The notes beneath the pieces were generated by a model that was given only the letters and a program-made list of their open reading frames with translations, made no database searches and was not told where the DNA came from. Below, piece after piece: positions 39,467-50,556 of a DNA stretch of 64,000 nucleotides. This DNA is from Rhyzopertha dominica (lineage: Eukaryota; Arthropoda; Insecta; Coleoptera; Bostrichidae): contig QCXZ01000041.1 of the NCBI GenBank assembly GCA_025024175.1, positions 3,405,786-3,469,785 of the forward strand, written 5' to 3'. A program made the translations under genes and the position numbers. Within the stretch, counting starts at the first letter, position 1; each line of letters starts with the position of its first letter.

Positions 39467-42400
39467 CTAGACATTATCGGGCACATAATTGTCCTTCCCC
39501 GGGATACCCGTTCCACCAGCATCACCTAGCCATGGATATTGATTCGGGCAGTCCGCGCATGTTTCGAGGTACCTCGTATCAGTGAAGTTGGATTCTGCAC
39601 GTTTGAAGTTGAGGGCGCACTTGTTGGAGTTGTTACAACTTGGTGGCGGCACGTTCTCTTTCTTCTTGCAGCCCCACGCTTCGTAGTTGTTCAGTTGTTT
39701 AATGGGCTTGGGGTCCGTCATCCAAGTGAGCGCCTGGGTTACCGTAACGAACCAAACATCTGGCCTATAGAGTGATCAAATTAATGTCGAAGTCACTAGG
39801 TATCTTTTCATCATGTAAAAAATATTTTTTGTGCACAAATAGTAACAAATATGGTCTGGAAGACCTCAATTCACCTCATTTTGGATAACATCAATTTTAG
39901 CTTGTTACAAAAATTAAATTTAAACATGATAAATTAAAAGTGTCAGAAACAGAAATGTTCAGATAGCATCTCCTATTTCTTATAATATAAAAATCTTATA
40001 AAAAAAACTAAAATGCGAGAAGCTTTTCTGTTTGATTCTTTACATATGCAAAGCCACATTTTCCATCAGAATTGGGAGATCATTTTGAAGAAATTTTTGA
40101 TTTAAAATGTCATCAAATAAAAAGGGACTGATCGTTTGCTTATTATGCAAAAAAATATCTACTACTAGAATTAAGTGTTAAGAATTATTCTCAATACCTT
40201 TTTTTTAATATTGGACATAAAAGGGATTTGAAAATTTAGAGATATAAATTAGGGCATATAAAGTATACAGGGTGACCACTGAAGTATCCGAGATACTTGA
40301 CTAGTTTTAAGCAAAAATTATTCTATTCACTTTTCCGAATTCGTAACAGTTCTTGAAATATTAGCGTTTAAATTCGTTAGGTAGTAAGGAGAGATTTTAA
40401 AGAATGAAGAAAAAATTGTTCATTGATTGTTATCATTGACAGGTGGTGATTTTAGGTGTCATTTTTGCTAAAATCATGCCTATAATTTATTTATATGAAG
40501 AATACTGTTTTTTTCCAGAAAAGCACAACTCTGATAAATAAGTATTTTCCTAAACTTACCTGTGAAAGGGAACGCATGTGAAGAAACATGTTGAAGAAGT
40601 GCTTACAGCTGTTAAAAATAGTCTGTGTACTAGTATGAGAAGAATTTCTGTACTTATTGGACAAACTGTGATGGGATGTGCAACATACTTTGTGAGAAAA
40701 TGGACTTCATCTTAGTAAATGGTGGAGTAAGCATCTGGGTACTCTTCCAAAAACCTTTTCTGCGACGAAGCTACATTTACAAGAGATAGAATCAACAATT
40801 CTTTTGATGGAAATGTATCTTTAGATTAGAAGAACTACGTTCATTTTATGTAATGGGGTTCTAGCCCATTATGGAAGAGGTGTCATTAATTTCCTGAATG
40901 AACAGTGTCTAAATTGATGGATAAGCCATCAAGTAATTACTTTAACTTCAAATTACAATATTTTAAAAACCTTTAGGAACCCAGACAAAGTGAAACAATA
41001 ATTTTTATTTAAAATTAGTCATAGAATCTCAGCACCCACCTTTGTATAGAAAACTGAGTTGTACTCACAATGTTAAAGTCCAGTCCAAGAACTTGTGCAA
41101 TCCTTGTTCTAGTTCCTTGATGGAGAACCAGTTAGTATGGAAAGGCATCATATAGGGTGCCTTGTTTTGTTCATAATAGCGACTGAAGTCTTCTTGTAGC
41201 CACTCAAACACTTCCTGAGCATCGTGGTTATGTAGAACACATTGGTCAAGATACGGACAGTGACCGCCTTCGAAATCCTGGACGTAATGGGCATTGAGTG
41301 GCACTTCCCAAACACCTTCAACAATTAATATAATGTCACAATGCTTCCAAAGTAAATGTTACAAACCTGGGAAAGATTTCGTTGGGCAAGTGTTAGATTT
41401 GCATTCATGTGGAATTTTGTAATCCAAGGTGTATGGCCATACAGGTATTGGCAAAGCTGGTACACTCATCGAACTGTCATAAATGTAACCAAAATCTTCC
41501 AATACTTTATACTGGGTGTTCCTTCCAGGTTTGAGGAATGGCGCTCTCATTCCTACTACTTCACTCTTGGAAACGTTGGAGAAGTGTCTTAGGATCTCTC
41601 TCATTCCAATCATTTCCCCTGCCCATTCCTCGTAGCCTTTATCTTGAAGACCCTGTTGCAACCTGAAAAATTAATTTGTTAGAAAAGAAATCTTTTGATG
41701 CACCCCGTACTCACGAAATTGTTTCAGTTGCTATTTCATGCCCTTCACTGGCTAGCTGCTGGATCATTTGGTAGTTACTGTATTCGTGTGAGATGAAAAA
41801 GGTTCCTTTGATTTCACACCCATTGGGATTCTTACGCTGCTTATTGAACACCTTCTTATAATGCTCATAATTGTTTAAATTTACTGCTCCATCAAAGGTC
41901 AGCAAGATTATTTGGGGTGTCTGCAAATACACAATTATTCCAATCTCTAAAACACTCGATTGAACGTCCATCTCTAATCAATCAAATTTGCAAAACAGTT
42001 GGCCGTGCTTTAAGCTTGACTTTCCGACGCACGCATTGTGCCGTCCAATAAAAACGCAGTATCTGAGGTTTTTTGTCTGTGCCGTGTATCGGAAGCGTAT
42101 TGCACAAACACCAATAAGGTTTTCGGGCGTTAGTAACAAAAAAAGGTTCTTACTAAAGGGCGCAGTCGTAGGCGTCCAAGGTTACCGAATTTGTGGAAGT
42201 TACTTGAAAGAAAGCTGTGCATTATAGAACTTTCTCGCGGTATTTATTCGTTTGTTTTTAATGCGTCGTGATAAAAGTATGTGCGTGTACGGATTTTTGA
42301 ACTATAATAAGGTGGTGTAGTGTAACATCTTTCGATGGTGTGAAGGATTGTTAAAAGAATCAGCGTAATCATGGTAAGCTTTGAAAGTGCTGTCTCCCAG

Positions 42401-45400
42401 ATTCGTATGTAATTGGTGCACTCTTATCGAATTATTTGATTGTTATGATAGAATGTGCGTAAAACTAATTATGCCATGGTTAAGCTCAAGTGAATTGTAC
42501 ACCATTCCCAATTCTGTTTATATAGAACTTTATTTTAGTTGATTGATTTCGTCCTATTTTGTTTTTGTAGTTATGTGATACCTAACATGCTGGTCACCGT
42601 GTCCACAAAAATAACTTCCAGAATTGAATTGTGTAACGTCTTGAAGAAGTGATAAATAAACAATCATGAAACTAGTCGACAACACAACAGGAGGTTTATT
42701 ATTGTCCTTAATCCCAAAACAAACTCTACAAAAACATAGAACTTTTCACGATTGGTTTTATCGTCAAAAGTACTTTAATGTATTTTTTTCAAGAACATAT
42801 TATGTCAGCGCTTCTTACTCGTATATTCATATCATTTTATGGACTACTCAGTTACAGCTGTTCAGTTGTATACTGAAGATTATCGAGCTTTACTTCTTGT
42901 TTCAATTACTTTTAAGCGACTCGTTAGGATAATTAGTTTAAATATGAGTGGTCGCTAACCAGGATAAATAACTATGTTAAAATTCATGGATTTAAACGAC
43001 ATACTTATTTTATTTACTATCCGTAAATATGCATCAGGTTGATCTTTTTAAATTCATAATCAAGTGTAGATATCGATTTCTTTGATAATTTGCGTTAACT
43101 ACAGATACTACAAAAATAATGCGAATTTGTTTCTTGTCTTCACTGACTCAAAGGTGGGGAGGTAATAATACTGTTCTATATGATCTGACCTCAAACACGC
43201 CAAATCATAGTAATTTGCCCATAACGATACTGTAATAACAAATGTACTAGTTTTTAATAGTATCATTTTTTTGTTTCAGGTGCCTGTTTCAAGCGGAATG
43301 GAGGTGAGTTTTTATATTAATTTTTTGATGTAATGACGACTTCTTATATCTACATATACCTGCTAAGCTATATTATAAGAGCGACCTGTACACGACTAAC
43401 CTAAGATGTACTTAAACTAGTCGACAAATTTGTGCTAAATTTACAGAAGGCTTTTATTTAACTTCAGTCGCTCCTAGAAAAACCATTAAATTTGTTAAAA
43501 CACATATACTGTTTGTCCACTGATGAGCTGTAATGACAGCGAAATAGATCTATCTGTATTTCTGTGGTAGTCCAGTTGTTAAAACTTTTTTACCAGTTAT
43601 CAATTACATGATAGAGACTTGAAAGTTAAAATTAATTATTACGAAGTCCAAAATCGAGAAAACTTCTTTTTCCCCTGCGCCAGAATAATGAAGTTTTGAA
43701 TAATTGCTAATTTCAGAACAAGCAAGAATATTTTTACTTTGCAGTTATGGGTTAAAACCAAAGACAATTTTTCCCCTGTAAATTGAACCCTAAACATACA
43801 TACTGCATACCTAATTACAGTATCTAATCTGTCTAAAGTTCCGAAGATCTTTTTTTAAGATGAGCTGCTCGTTTGCATATTTTTTACAATTTTACAGCTC
43901 GATTAAATAATTAGTCGTAATCTAAAGATAGGGAGGGTCTCAAAGAGCGATTATTCTACCATGGTGTAACGTGCTTTTTCATTCGGCTTAAAACATGATA
44001 TTTCTAAACTAAAGTTGACATTTTTGTATCTAAGACAGAAGTGACGAGACAACCATGTAATTTTTAATCATACAAAAAATGTGATCAGTGCTGACTCTTT
44101 ATTTGACAAACCAGCAAACTAATACAGTTGTAAATAAAACTAAACCTCAGTGACTGTACGAGTTAAAATTTTCTATTTTATAAATTATTGGGGTTTTTTG
44201 CGTACCACTTTTAATTCTCATAAAAACAATCTACTATTTACTAGACCGCGTTCTGAGGCCATCTAAAGATTGATGTGTTAAAGAGCTTTTAAAAACTGTC
44301 AACTTTGTCAGTTCCGAGAATTAGCCAGCCCATTAGTTATGTATTATTTTATTTGGGAATTACATTTAATAAGTAAAAACTTTGTCATAAATTGTTAATT
44401 GCTAATTAGATATGTTTTCGGAAAGATCGATGTCGCTTTAAAACATTGACAAAAGAATATTAATCTGACGTTTTAATTACGTCTGTAATCTTTGTCAAAA
44501 ACGAGAAGCTCAAAATATCGTCTCACACGAGTTCAAACAAAAAAAATAGACATTTCTATTTCTATAACGGCAACATAATTAATTTTTTGCAATGGAAGCA
44601 TTGCGTTGAGAGACTAGCATATTTGTATATTTTATGTTTTTGATGGGATCTCATTTCTTTTTGTACGGATATTATTTATTTTGTGGAACTACGAATTTTC
44701 TTGAAGCCCACTTGGTTTCTGTCACAGGCATTGATGTAACAATTTTTGACAAATCTGGACTAAGTGCTTCTAAGACGATTATATTTAGCGATCAGAAGAC
44801 AGGATTGAAATTTCGGGATTTTTCAATTTCTTCTTTCTTTATGTGTCTGCTAGAAGTACGTTAGAACTTTGATGAAGAATGAGTGAGTGATAAATTATGG
44901 AACCTCGACGGTAATAGTTCCTAAACTATAGGTGCGAATAGTGTATGCATTTTGGAAATATACTTAATTATGACCTCTTGATCATTGAAAATCTAGGCTT
45001 CCAGCTTTATCCATAACGAAGTTACAGGGGGTAGAATATGTTCTAAGTGGCTTCGAGAAAATGATGTGGGGATATTTTTACTTGAGACAAACACCCATAC
45101 CCTATGTGGGACTCGAACCCATAATCCCTGGTATAGTAATGCAACTCTCTTACCGTTATTACAACCCCGCAATAAAATTCATCTTTCATCTCGAACAGCA
45201 GGCGGCCCCTCACAAATTACCGCAAATAACCAGATTACCATAAATTTAGGTCCGATTTTCGGAAGATGGTTAAGCAGGGTCGGATTATTTAAAGTTCACT
45301 ACCGGTCAAACCAAAACTGGCATTCAGTCTTAGTATTTCTGTGCGCGAGACAAGAGAAGCGAAAAATGTTCCGTCCTTGGGCAAAAGCTGCTCCAAGTAC

Positions 45401-48400
45401 CGCTCAGAATGAAGTTGCTCACGCTGACATGGAAGTGCAAATTGAAGAAAACAAGAGGAATCGTCGTTACCTTACCCAAGATGCCAAAGAAATCATAAAA
45501 AATGTATACAATATTTTGATAAAAAAGAGTGCAGTGCTCCGTTAAAAGTGACAAGTGAAATGGTTGGTGTCCCCTGTGAGAGAGACTGTGAGAGATATTG
45601 TTGAAAATAAAGGCAATTCAAGAAAATCACGCAATTCGGAGAAATTTATCAATATATCAAAAGAGCTTGGGATAGAAATTAAAAAAGTGATTTACCAAAT
45701 GTATAAGAAAAATAAAGTTCCAATTACGGCAAGTCTGAAATTAAAACTCTTGGAATTAGGATATGACATAAGTTATTGGGAAGAGTGGGTCAGAAAATAC
45801 TTGAGGAGCATCGGTTTTAATTATAGTACATTAAACCAACGTTTGTCCATAATGGAATCAACCCAACTAAAAAGAATGAGATGCGATTATATAAACGAAA
45901 TCAGAAGGTTCCGCCAAGAAAATCGTAATATCGTATATTTGAATGACATCCACAACTTGATAAAAAAAGGTCTGACAGATGGGACAAATAACTGCGTTCT
46001 GCAAGCACCACCTTCGAGAGGAAAAAGAATTATAATTCTTCATGCGGGAGGAAGTGATGGACGGATGGATTGTTCTGCTGACTACCATTGCGACATAGAC
46101 TCTGCACTTTTTGAAACTTGGTTTTAGCAGCAGTTACTGCCAGGGCTACCACCAGGATGGATAACGCGAGTTATCATTCAAAATTAATGAACAAGGCGCC
46201 AACATCAGCTACAAAGAAAATAGAAATAATTGATTACAAGAAAAAGAATAAAATTACAATTCCGGATGGAAAAGTTACCAAAAAAGATCTGCTGACAATA
46301 ATAAAAAATCTCAACATACCTAAACAATATCGAGTTAATGAACTAGCGAAAGGACATGGGCATATAGTTATGCGTTTGCCACCGTATTATTGCGTCCTAA
46401 ACCCAATTGAATTAGTGTGGAGTACGCTTAAAAAAGGAATACGAAGAAACAATACATGTCCGCATTTAAGTTCGGGAGTTGTAGATTTAGTGCGTAGAGA
46501 GGTAAGTAGTTCAACGAAAGAAGAAGCTGTATTAAGCATGTTATTGAAATTGAAAATAGCTATGTATCCCCAAATTTTCAAAATTTTATAATACATGTTA
46601 ATGATGATGCTAGCAGTGATTCAGAATTTGACAGTCGGTGTAAACTTGTTAGACTTTTTTGTAAAAATATAATAGATATATGGAATTATTTTTTTTGTAT
46701 TTAGAGCTTTAGATAAAAAATATATATTCTTATTATTTTGTTTTAAAATACTTGCCCTTTATTTACATGTTTAGTTATGTTAACCGTTAACCGCATGTTT
46801 CCAATAGTTAAAAGATTGTAAAAAATATTAAAATGTATTGTTTATAATAAATTTTCGGCTAGCACAGCATTCAACATATTCGCAGGATATAAATATTGCA
46901 AGAATGTTAAAAATCAAAATAAAAATATTTAGGAATGCGAGATTTTTCTTTGCATATTAAAAAATCCTCAGATGTGCATGTTGTCCAGTTAGATTACAAA
47001 TTTCATTACAACTAGATATTTTTTGCTTGTGCAAAATAATGTTGCTACTCATCTAAAACTACGTTCAATTCATTTTGAGACGTAAATAAAAACGATCGAT
47101 TTAAATCCTCTTATTAACAGAATAATTAAAAACTGCTTAGAATAATATACACTACACAAACGAAAAACGAGTTTTAAAAGGGCTTAAAGCCGGCACTGGA
47201 AATTCACAAAATCACAAAGAGAGGGTTTGATTTATGAGGGGTCGCGTGCCGTTCAAACTGTGCCTGTAAATGAAAGGTAAATAGTATTGCGGGGTTGTAA
47301 AAACGGTAAGAGAGTTGCATTACTATAAGCGGTTTTTTCTAAAACATAATAATATTAATCTCAGACTAGTTTGCAGTTATCTAAGCGATAATCGTCAGAC
47401 TAAACGTTAGCATTTCACTAATTGTGTTAAACAGTAACAAACTAGCATAATTAGATAATTCTTGTGACAGACTATAGATGTTTGGTAACTTACGTCTTCA
47501 GGGTCAAGTCCACCAGGTATCAAAGTCCCGTCCTTCGAACAGAAGCAGTAGGGCAGTTCACATGCTCCCGGATCGCACTTTTTGGCCAAATCAGTGGGTG
47601 GTTCCGTCACTGGTGCGGGTGCTGAAAACGTCTGATGTGGTTATTCACCTCATATTCTTCGACGACTTTTACATACTTGTTGCCAGCGGTCCGCATCGCG
47701 CCTCGTTTTTGAACGTGCAGAACTTGCTAATGTCGTCGAAATACAACCCCGACGGACACCTGTTCAGATAGGGGTAGCCGTCGACACATTGGTAGAACCT
47801 CCGGCACGTCGCTGGGTCTGCAAAGTTGCCGTTGCCTACGCCTTGCGGACATTCGAATTCCTCGTTCTTTTTCTCCTCCTTTGACGCTTTTCGGTCATTT
47901 TGGTTTTGGCAGTTAACTGTAAAATTATATAAGTTCTTGACAAAAGTAAAATTAAGCTAAATAAATCTCCTTTGGGGGTTAAGCTTGTAAACGAAACAAA
48001 ACAGGTCAATTTTTATGTAATCTTTTTAGTGGATTTTTGAAATTTGTTGCATCTACTCCCTGTGTAGTTGTTATGCCTAATAGCAACTTTAATTTGACAT
48101 ATACAGACAGGTACTGCAGGTTTAAAGAGATATCAAGAGAAAAGTTAAGTAGTATATAATCTTTAGCTGTTTAAACAGTGCTATTTATGGTTTTAAAATT
48201 GCATAATTAAGTACTGTACTCATACTATCAAAAAACCCTATTCTTATGATAAAGAATTTTACAGTTATTGACCGTTGATTAGGATTCGGTCTTCTAAATA
48301 AAACTCCTTTCGTATTATGCCAAGCTTTCTGGGAGTTGTTGTCTCCTTCTTCTGAACAATAGAAACGGAATTATTCTAAGTTAAACACCAGTCTTGACAT

Positions 48401-49739
48401 CATATATATATTTATAATAATTGTAGGTAATTCCAAAAATTGCAAACTGTTAATAATTACAAACAATCTTGACAGATATAAAAAAAGAAATTTCATCTGT
48501 TGGCAAGAATAAAATCGTTTGTAGAAGTTTTTGAAGAAATATGTATTTTTAGGGTCTATTACCAGTTCTTCAGTAAACTATTGTGTAATGCCCTCAGCCT
48601 CTTTCTGAAGCTGTCGAACATTGGTTGATTATTACGTGGTATGAAACACTTATTCATTATTTTACAACGTAAATAGCATTTCGTGCATGCACCTACATAT
48701 TTTTAATATCGATCACTGATGGTGTTATGTAATTAAAGCAAGGTCTTGTTATAATAAAGGTAGTGTTAGAAGAATTTATAGATACGGAGTTGCTTTCTAT
48801 TTCAGTTGATTTTCTAAAAATTTTCCCCAACTCGTCGCAAAAATGCGGTCATACTTCATCAGGAGAAACTAGATCGCGGATACCTCACCGAGTCTTCTTG
48901 TTGATGTAGCAAGCCATCAAGTATTGTGCGTGTGGTCACAAAAACAATGCCCAGCCCGTCAAGATTCCTAGTTCAAGGTAATTCGGCACGCGACGGTACC
49001 GTATAACTTTTACTTTGCGCGTTGAAGGACTCCGTAAATATTTGCATGGCAATTTGTTTGGTTTTCACCAATTTGGTCAGTATACTTTAAGTTCGTTGAA
49101 CCTGCAATTTCCGTTTCTAATAGGATTTTCTTGTCAACCGTGAGCTATACTGACCAACTGGGCGACAACAAGTTGCGAAACTTGCAATATCACCTTGATT
49201 CAGTGGCGTATTTGTAATAAGAGCTTCCGTGTTATACGAGCAAAGTACAGAAGTCGAAGCGACGCTTTTTTCGGACACAGCTTTCACATTTGGCGTTCGA
49301 ATTCTTTCGCGCCGTCACACAAAGTCGCGGTGTCAATTTTTCAGTTCCAAAGGACATCTTGTGCGTGATTTGTAATTGATGTAAGACTGCAAATTGGCGA
49401 CGGATTGAGGTTAAAATAGAAAGTATAAGACGGTAGCGTTGATGCTTTATTTTTAACTTTTGGGAGGCATTTCAAATTGTTTGTGTCCTTACTCGAATTT
49501 GGCCTTATCACAACTATACATCTTTGTTACCTTGACATTCCTGTGTTAATTATACGAACTAGTTCAGGTATGAATCTTTACAGGTTTTCATGTTCACAAC
49601 CTGCCGCGAGTGTATTATTATAACTACTTTTGCACCAATTTCGACGTGTTATTCGTTTAATCCACTCACCTACTGTCGTGAAAAGTACAATCACAGTCAA
49701 CACGATCGTGGCATGTTTTGTTCTTAACGATTTCGACAT
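39467..49739 (-). CDS. Chitin deacetylase-like protein (CBM14 + polysaccharide deacetylase domain)
   Basis: Secreted cuticle/extracellular-matrix protein of carbohydrate esterase family 4. Exons: 49670-49739 (signal peptide, TIVLTVIVLFTTV), 47677-47916 (CBM14 chitin-binding domain with six cysteines: FECPQGVGNG, CRRFYQCVDG, CPSGLYFDD, FCTF), 47494-47621 (linker, KKCDPGACELPYCFC), 41715-41920, 41367-41662, 41069-41315 and 39467-39764; 494 residues in phase. The deacetylase motif 1 reads LLTFDGAVN (TFDD expected), motif 2 reads GHEIATETIS (HSxxH expected), motif 3 MRAPFLKPG and the LHNH region are kept. Missing metal ligands suggest a binding rather than catalytic role. No LDLa module is present between CBM14 and the catalytic domain, which fits the CDA4/CDA5 groups rather than serpentine/vermiform. 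An intron of 5.6 kb (41921-47493) holds a Tc1-like element. Confidence 0.9.
40263..40985 (+). repeat. Decayed mariner-like element in chitin deacetylase intron
   Basis: Starts with TATACAGGGTGACC near 40263 and contains broken plus-strand peptides KKHVEEVLTAVKNS, MRRISVLIGQ and NGVLAHYGRGVINFLNEQ (the latter matching the DGAPPHY-block of DUF4817-type transposases). Same transposase type as the element at 27247-28626, opposite orientation, many stops. Lies in intron 39765-41068, where nothing else was recognised. Confidence 0.6.
45080..45172 (-). repeat. tRNA-like sequence overlapping the left TIR
   Basis: On the minus strand the sequence contains GGTAAGAGAGTTGC (D-loop-like) followed about 25 nt later by GGGTTCGAGTCCC, a perfect RNA polymerase III box B. 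The acceptor and anticodon stems do not pair, so this is not a working tRNA; it may be part of a tRNA-derived SINE. Confidence 0.5.
45134..47325 (+). mobile_element. Tc1/IS630-like DNA transposon, inactive
   Basis: Terminal inverted repeats start TAGTAATGCAACTCTCTTAC and are near-identical for ~43 bp, with weaker similarity for ~100 bp; TA lies outside each end. Length 2,192 bp. Transposase pieces run 45366-45545 (HTH-like KRNRRYLTQDAKEIIKN), 45555-46127 and 46118-46591 (MDNASYHSKLMNK, LPPYYCVLNPIELVWS). The first catalytic block reads IVYLNDIHN where families of this type have YLDET, so the Asp is lost. Frameshifts near 45545 and 46127 also break it. The rest of the long intron (41921-45133) shows no repeat I recognise. 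Confidence 0.85.
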
Positions 49740-50556
49740 GATATTCTCGAATAGCGCGATCTCTAACTGACCATACCGGACACCAGACACCACAAGAGCC
49801 GTATACTTTCATCGCTCCTTCCTTCTGATCGTTCATTGGCCATGCCACTTTCTTTGCGGCCGAGGAAACAAAAACGAGTCCGTCATCGGCGAACGTTGAA
49901 ATCTCCTTTGTTATGATTGCCATAGCAGAAATTCGGTGATGATTGTAAATTAATAAAGTTCGACAAATCAAAGGTTAAACGGCTGTCCAGTTTTAGGGTG
50001 CCAGGCTTCCGAAATTATTTCTTATACAGGATGTATAAAATTAATAAGTTTCTCTACATAATAGAGATACTTACAATCTTATGTAGGAAAATCAGTAGTT
50101 TCATCAAAATTCTTCAGACTTTATTGACGTAAAATTTACTATGGAATTAGAAAGCAATGGTAGTTTACCTTTCTTGGATATCCAAATTTGCAGAACACAC
50201 ACTGGACAGTTAGGACACAAAGTTTGCAGAAAACCACACACATACAGATATTTACATGCCACATCTCACCACTCTCCTACTTAAACGAATAGTCTATGGG
50301 GACGTTATTTGTTAGAAAACAAAGGATCTCAGACGAAAGTTCTTTAGAAAAGGAAATATACCACCTTAAATCAGCGCTAGTGAGAAACGGTTATAATAAT
50401 TCAAGCACAATAACGTACTGCATTTCCTTTTATTTTTAAGTAACAATCCATAAATAACATTATACTAGGTCCGATCAGGAAGTTGATATCAAACGCTCTT
50501 ATGTCGAGANAAAATGCCCTANTTCCTCGAATGTATTCCCTAAGCCATAGAGNTTT
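49740..50556. other. Intergenic spacer, chitin deacetylase promoter and UGT 1 3' side
   Basis: Contains the presumed 5' leader and promoter of the chitin deacetylase gene on its left and a Penelope fragment at 50085-50410. Undetermined bases occur at about 50510, 50522 and 50553. Confidence 0.45.
50085..50410 (+). mobile_element. Penelope-like element fragment
   Basis: The plus strand reads KFTMELESNGSLPFLDIQI, then GHKVCRKPHTYRYLHATSHH, then, after a stop and frameshift, QRISDESSLEKEIYHLK. These are the palm/thumb blocks of Penelope-type reverse transcriptases (xFTxExExxxLPFLDV, GxxVYRKPTxTDRYLHxxSxH, KRAxxIS). Short, truncated at both ends and dead. Confidence 0.8.

Noticed and set aside
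42666..42932. 88-codon plus-strand frame beginning MKLVDNTTGG
   Set aside because: No homology or splice context that I can see; expected by chance in several kilobases of intron.
45080..45172. Functional tRNA gene
   Set aside because: Box B is perfect but acceptor and anticodon stems do not pair, so it is at best a tRNA-derived relic.
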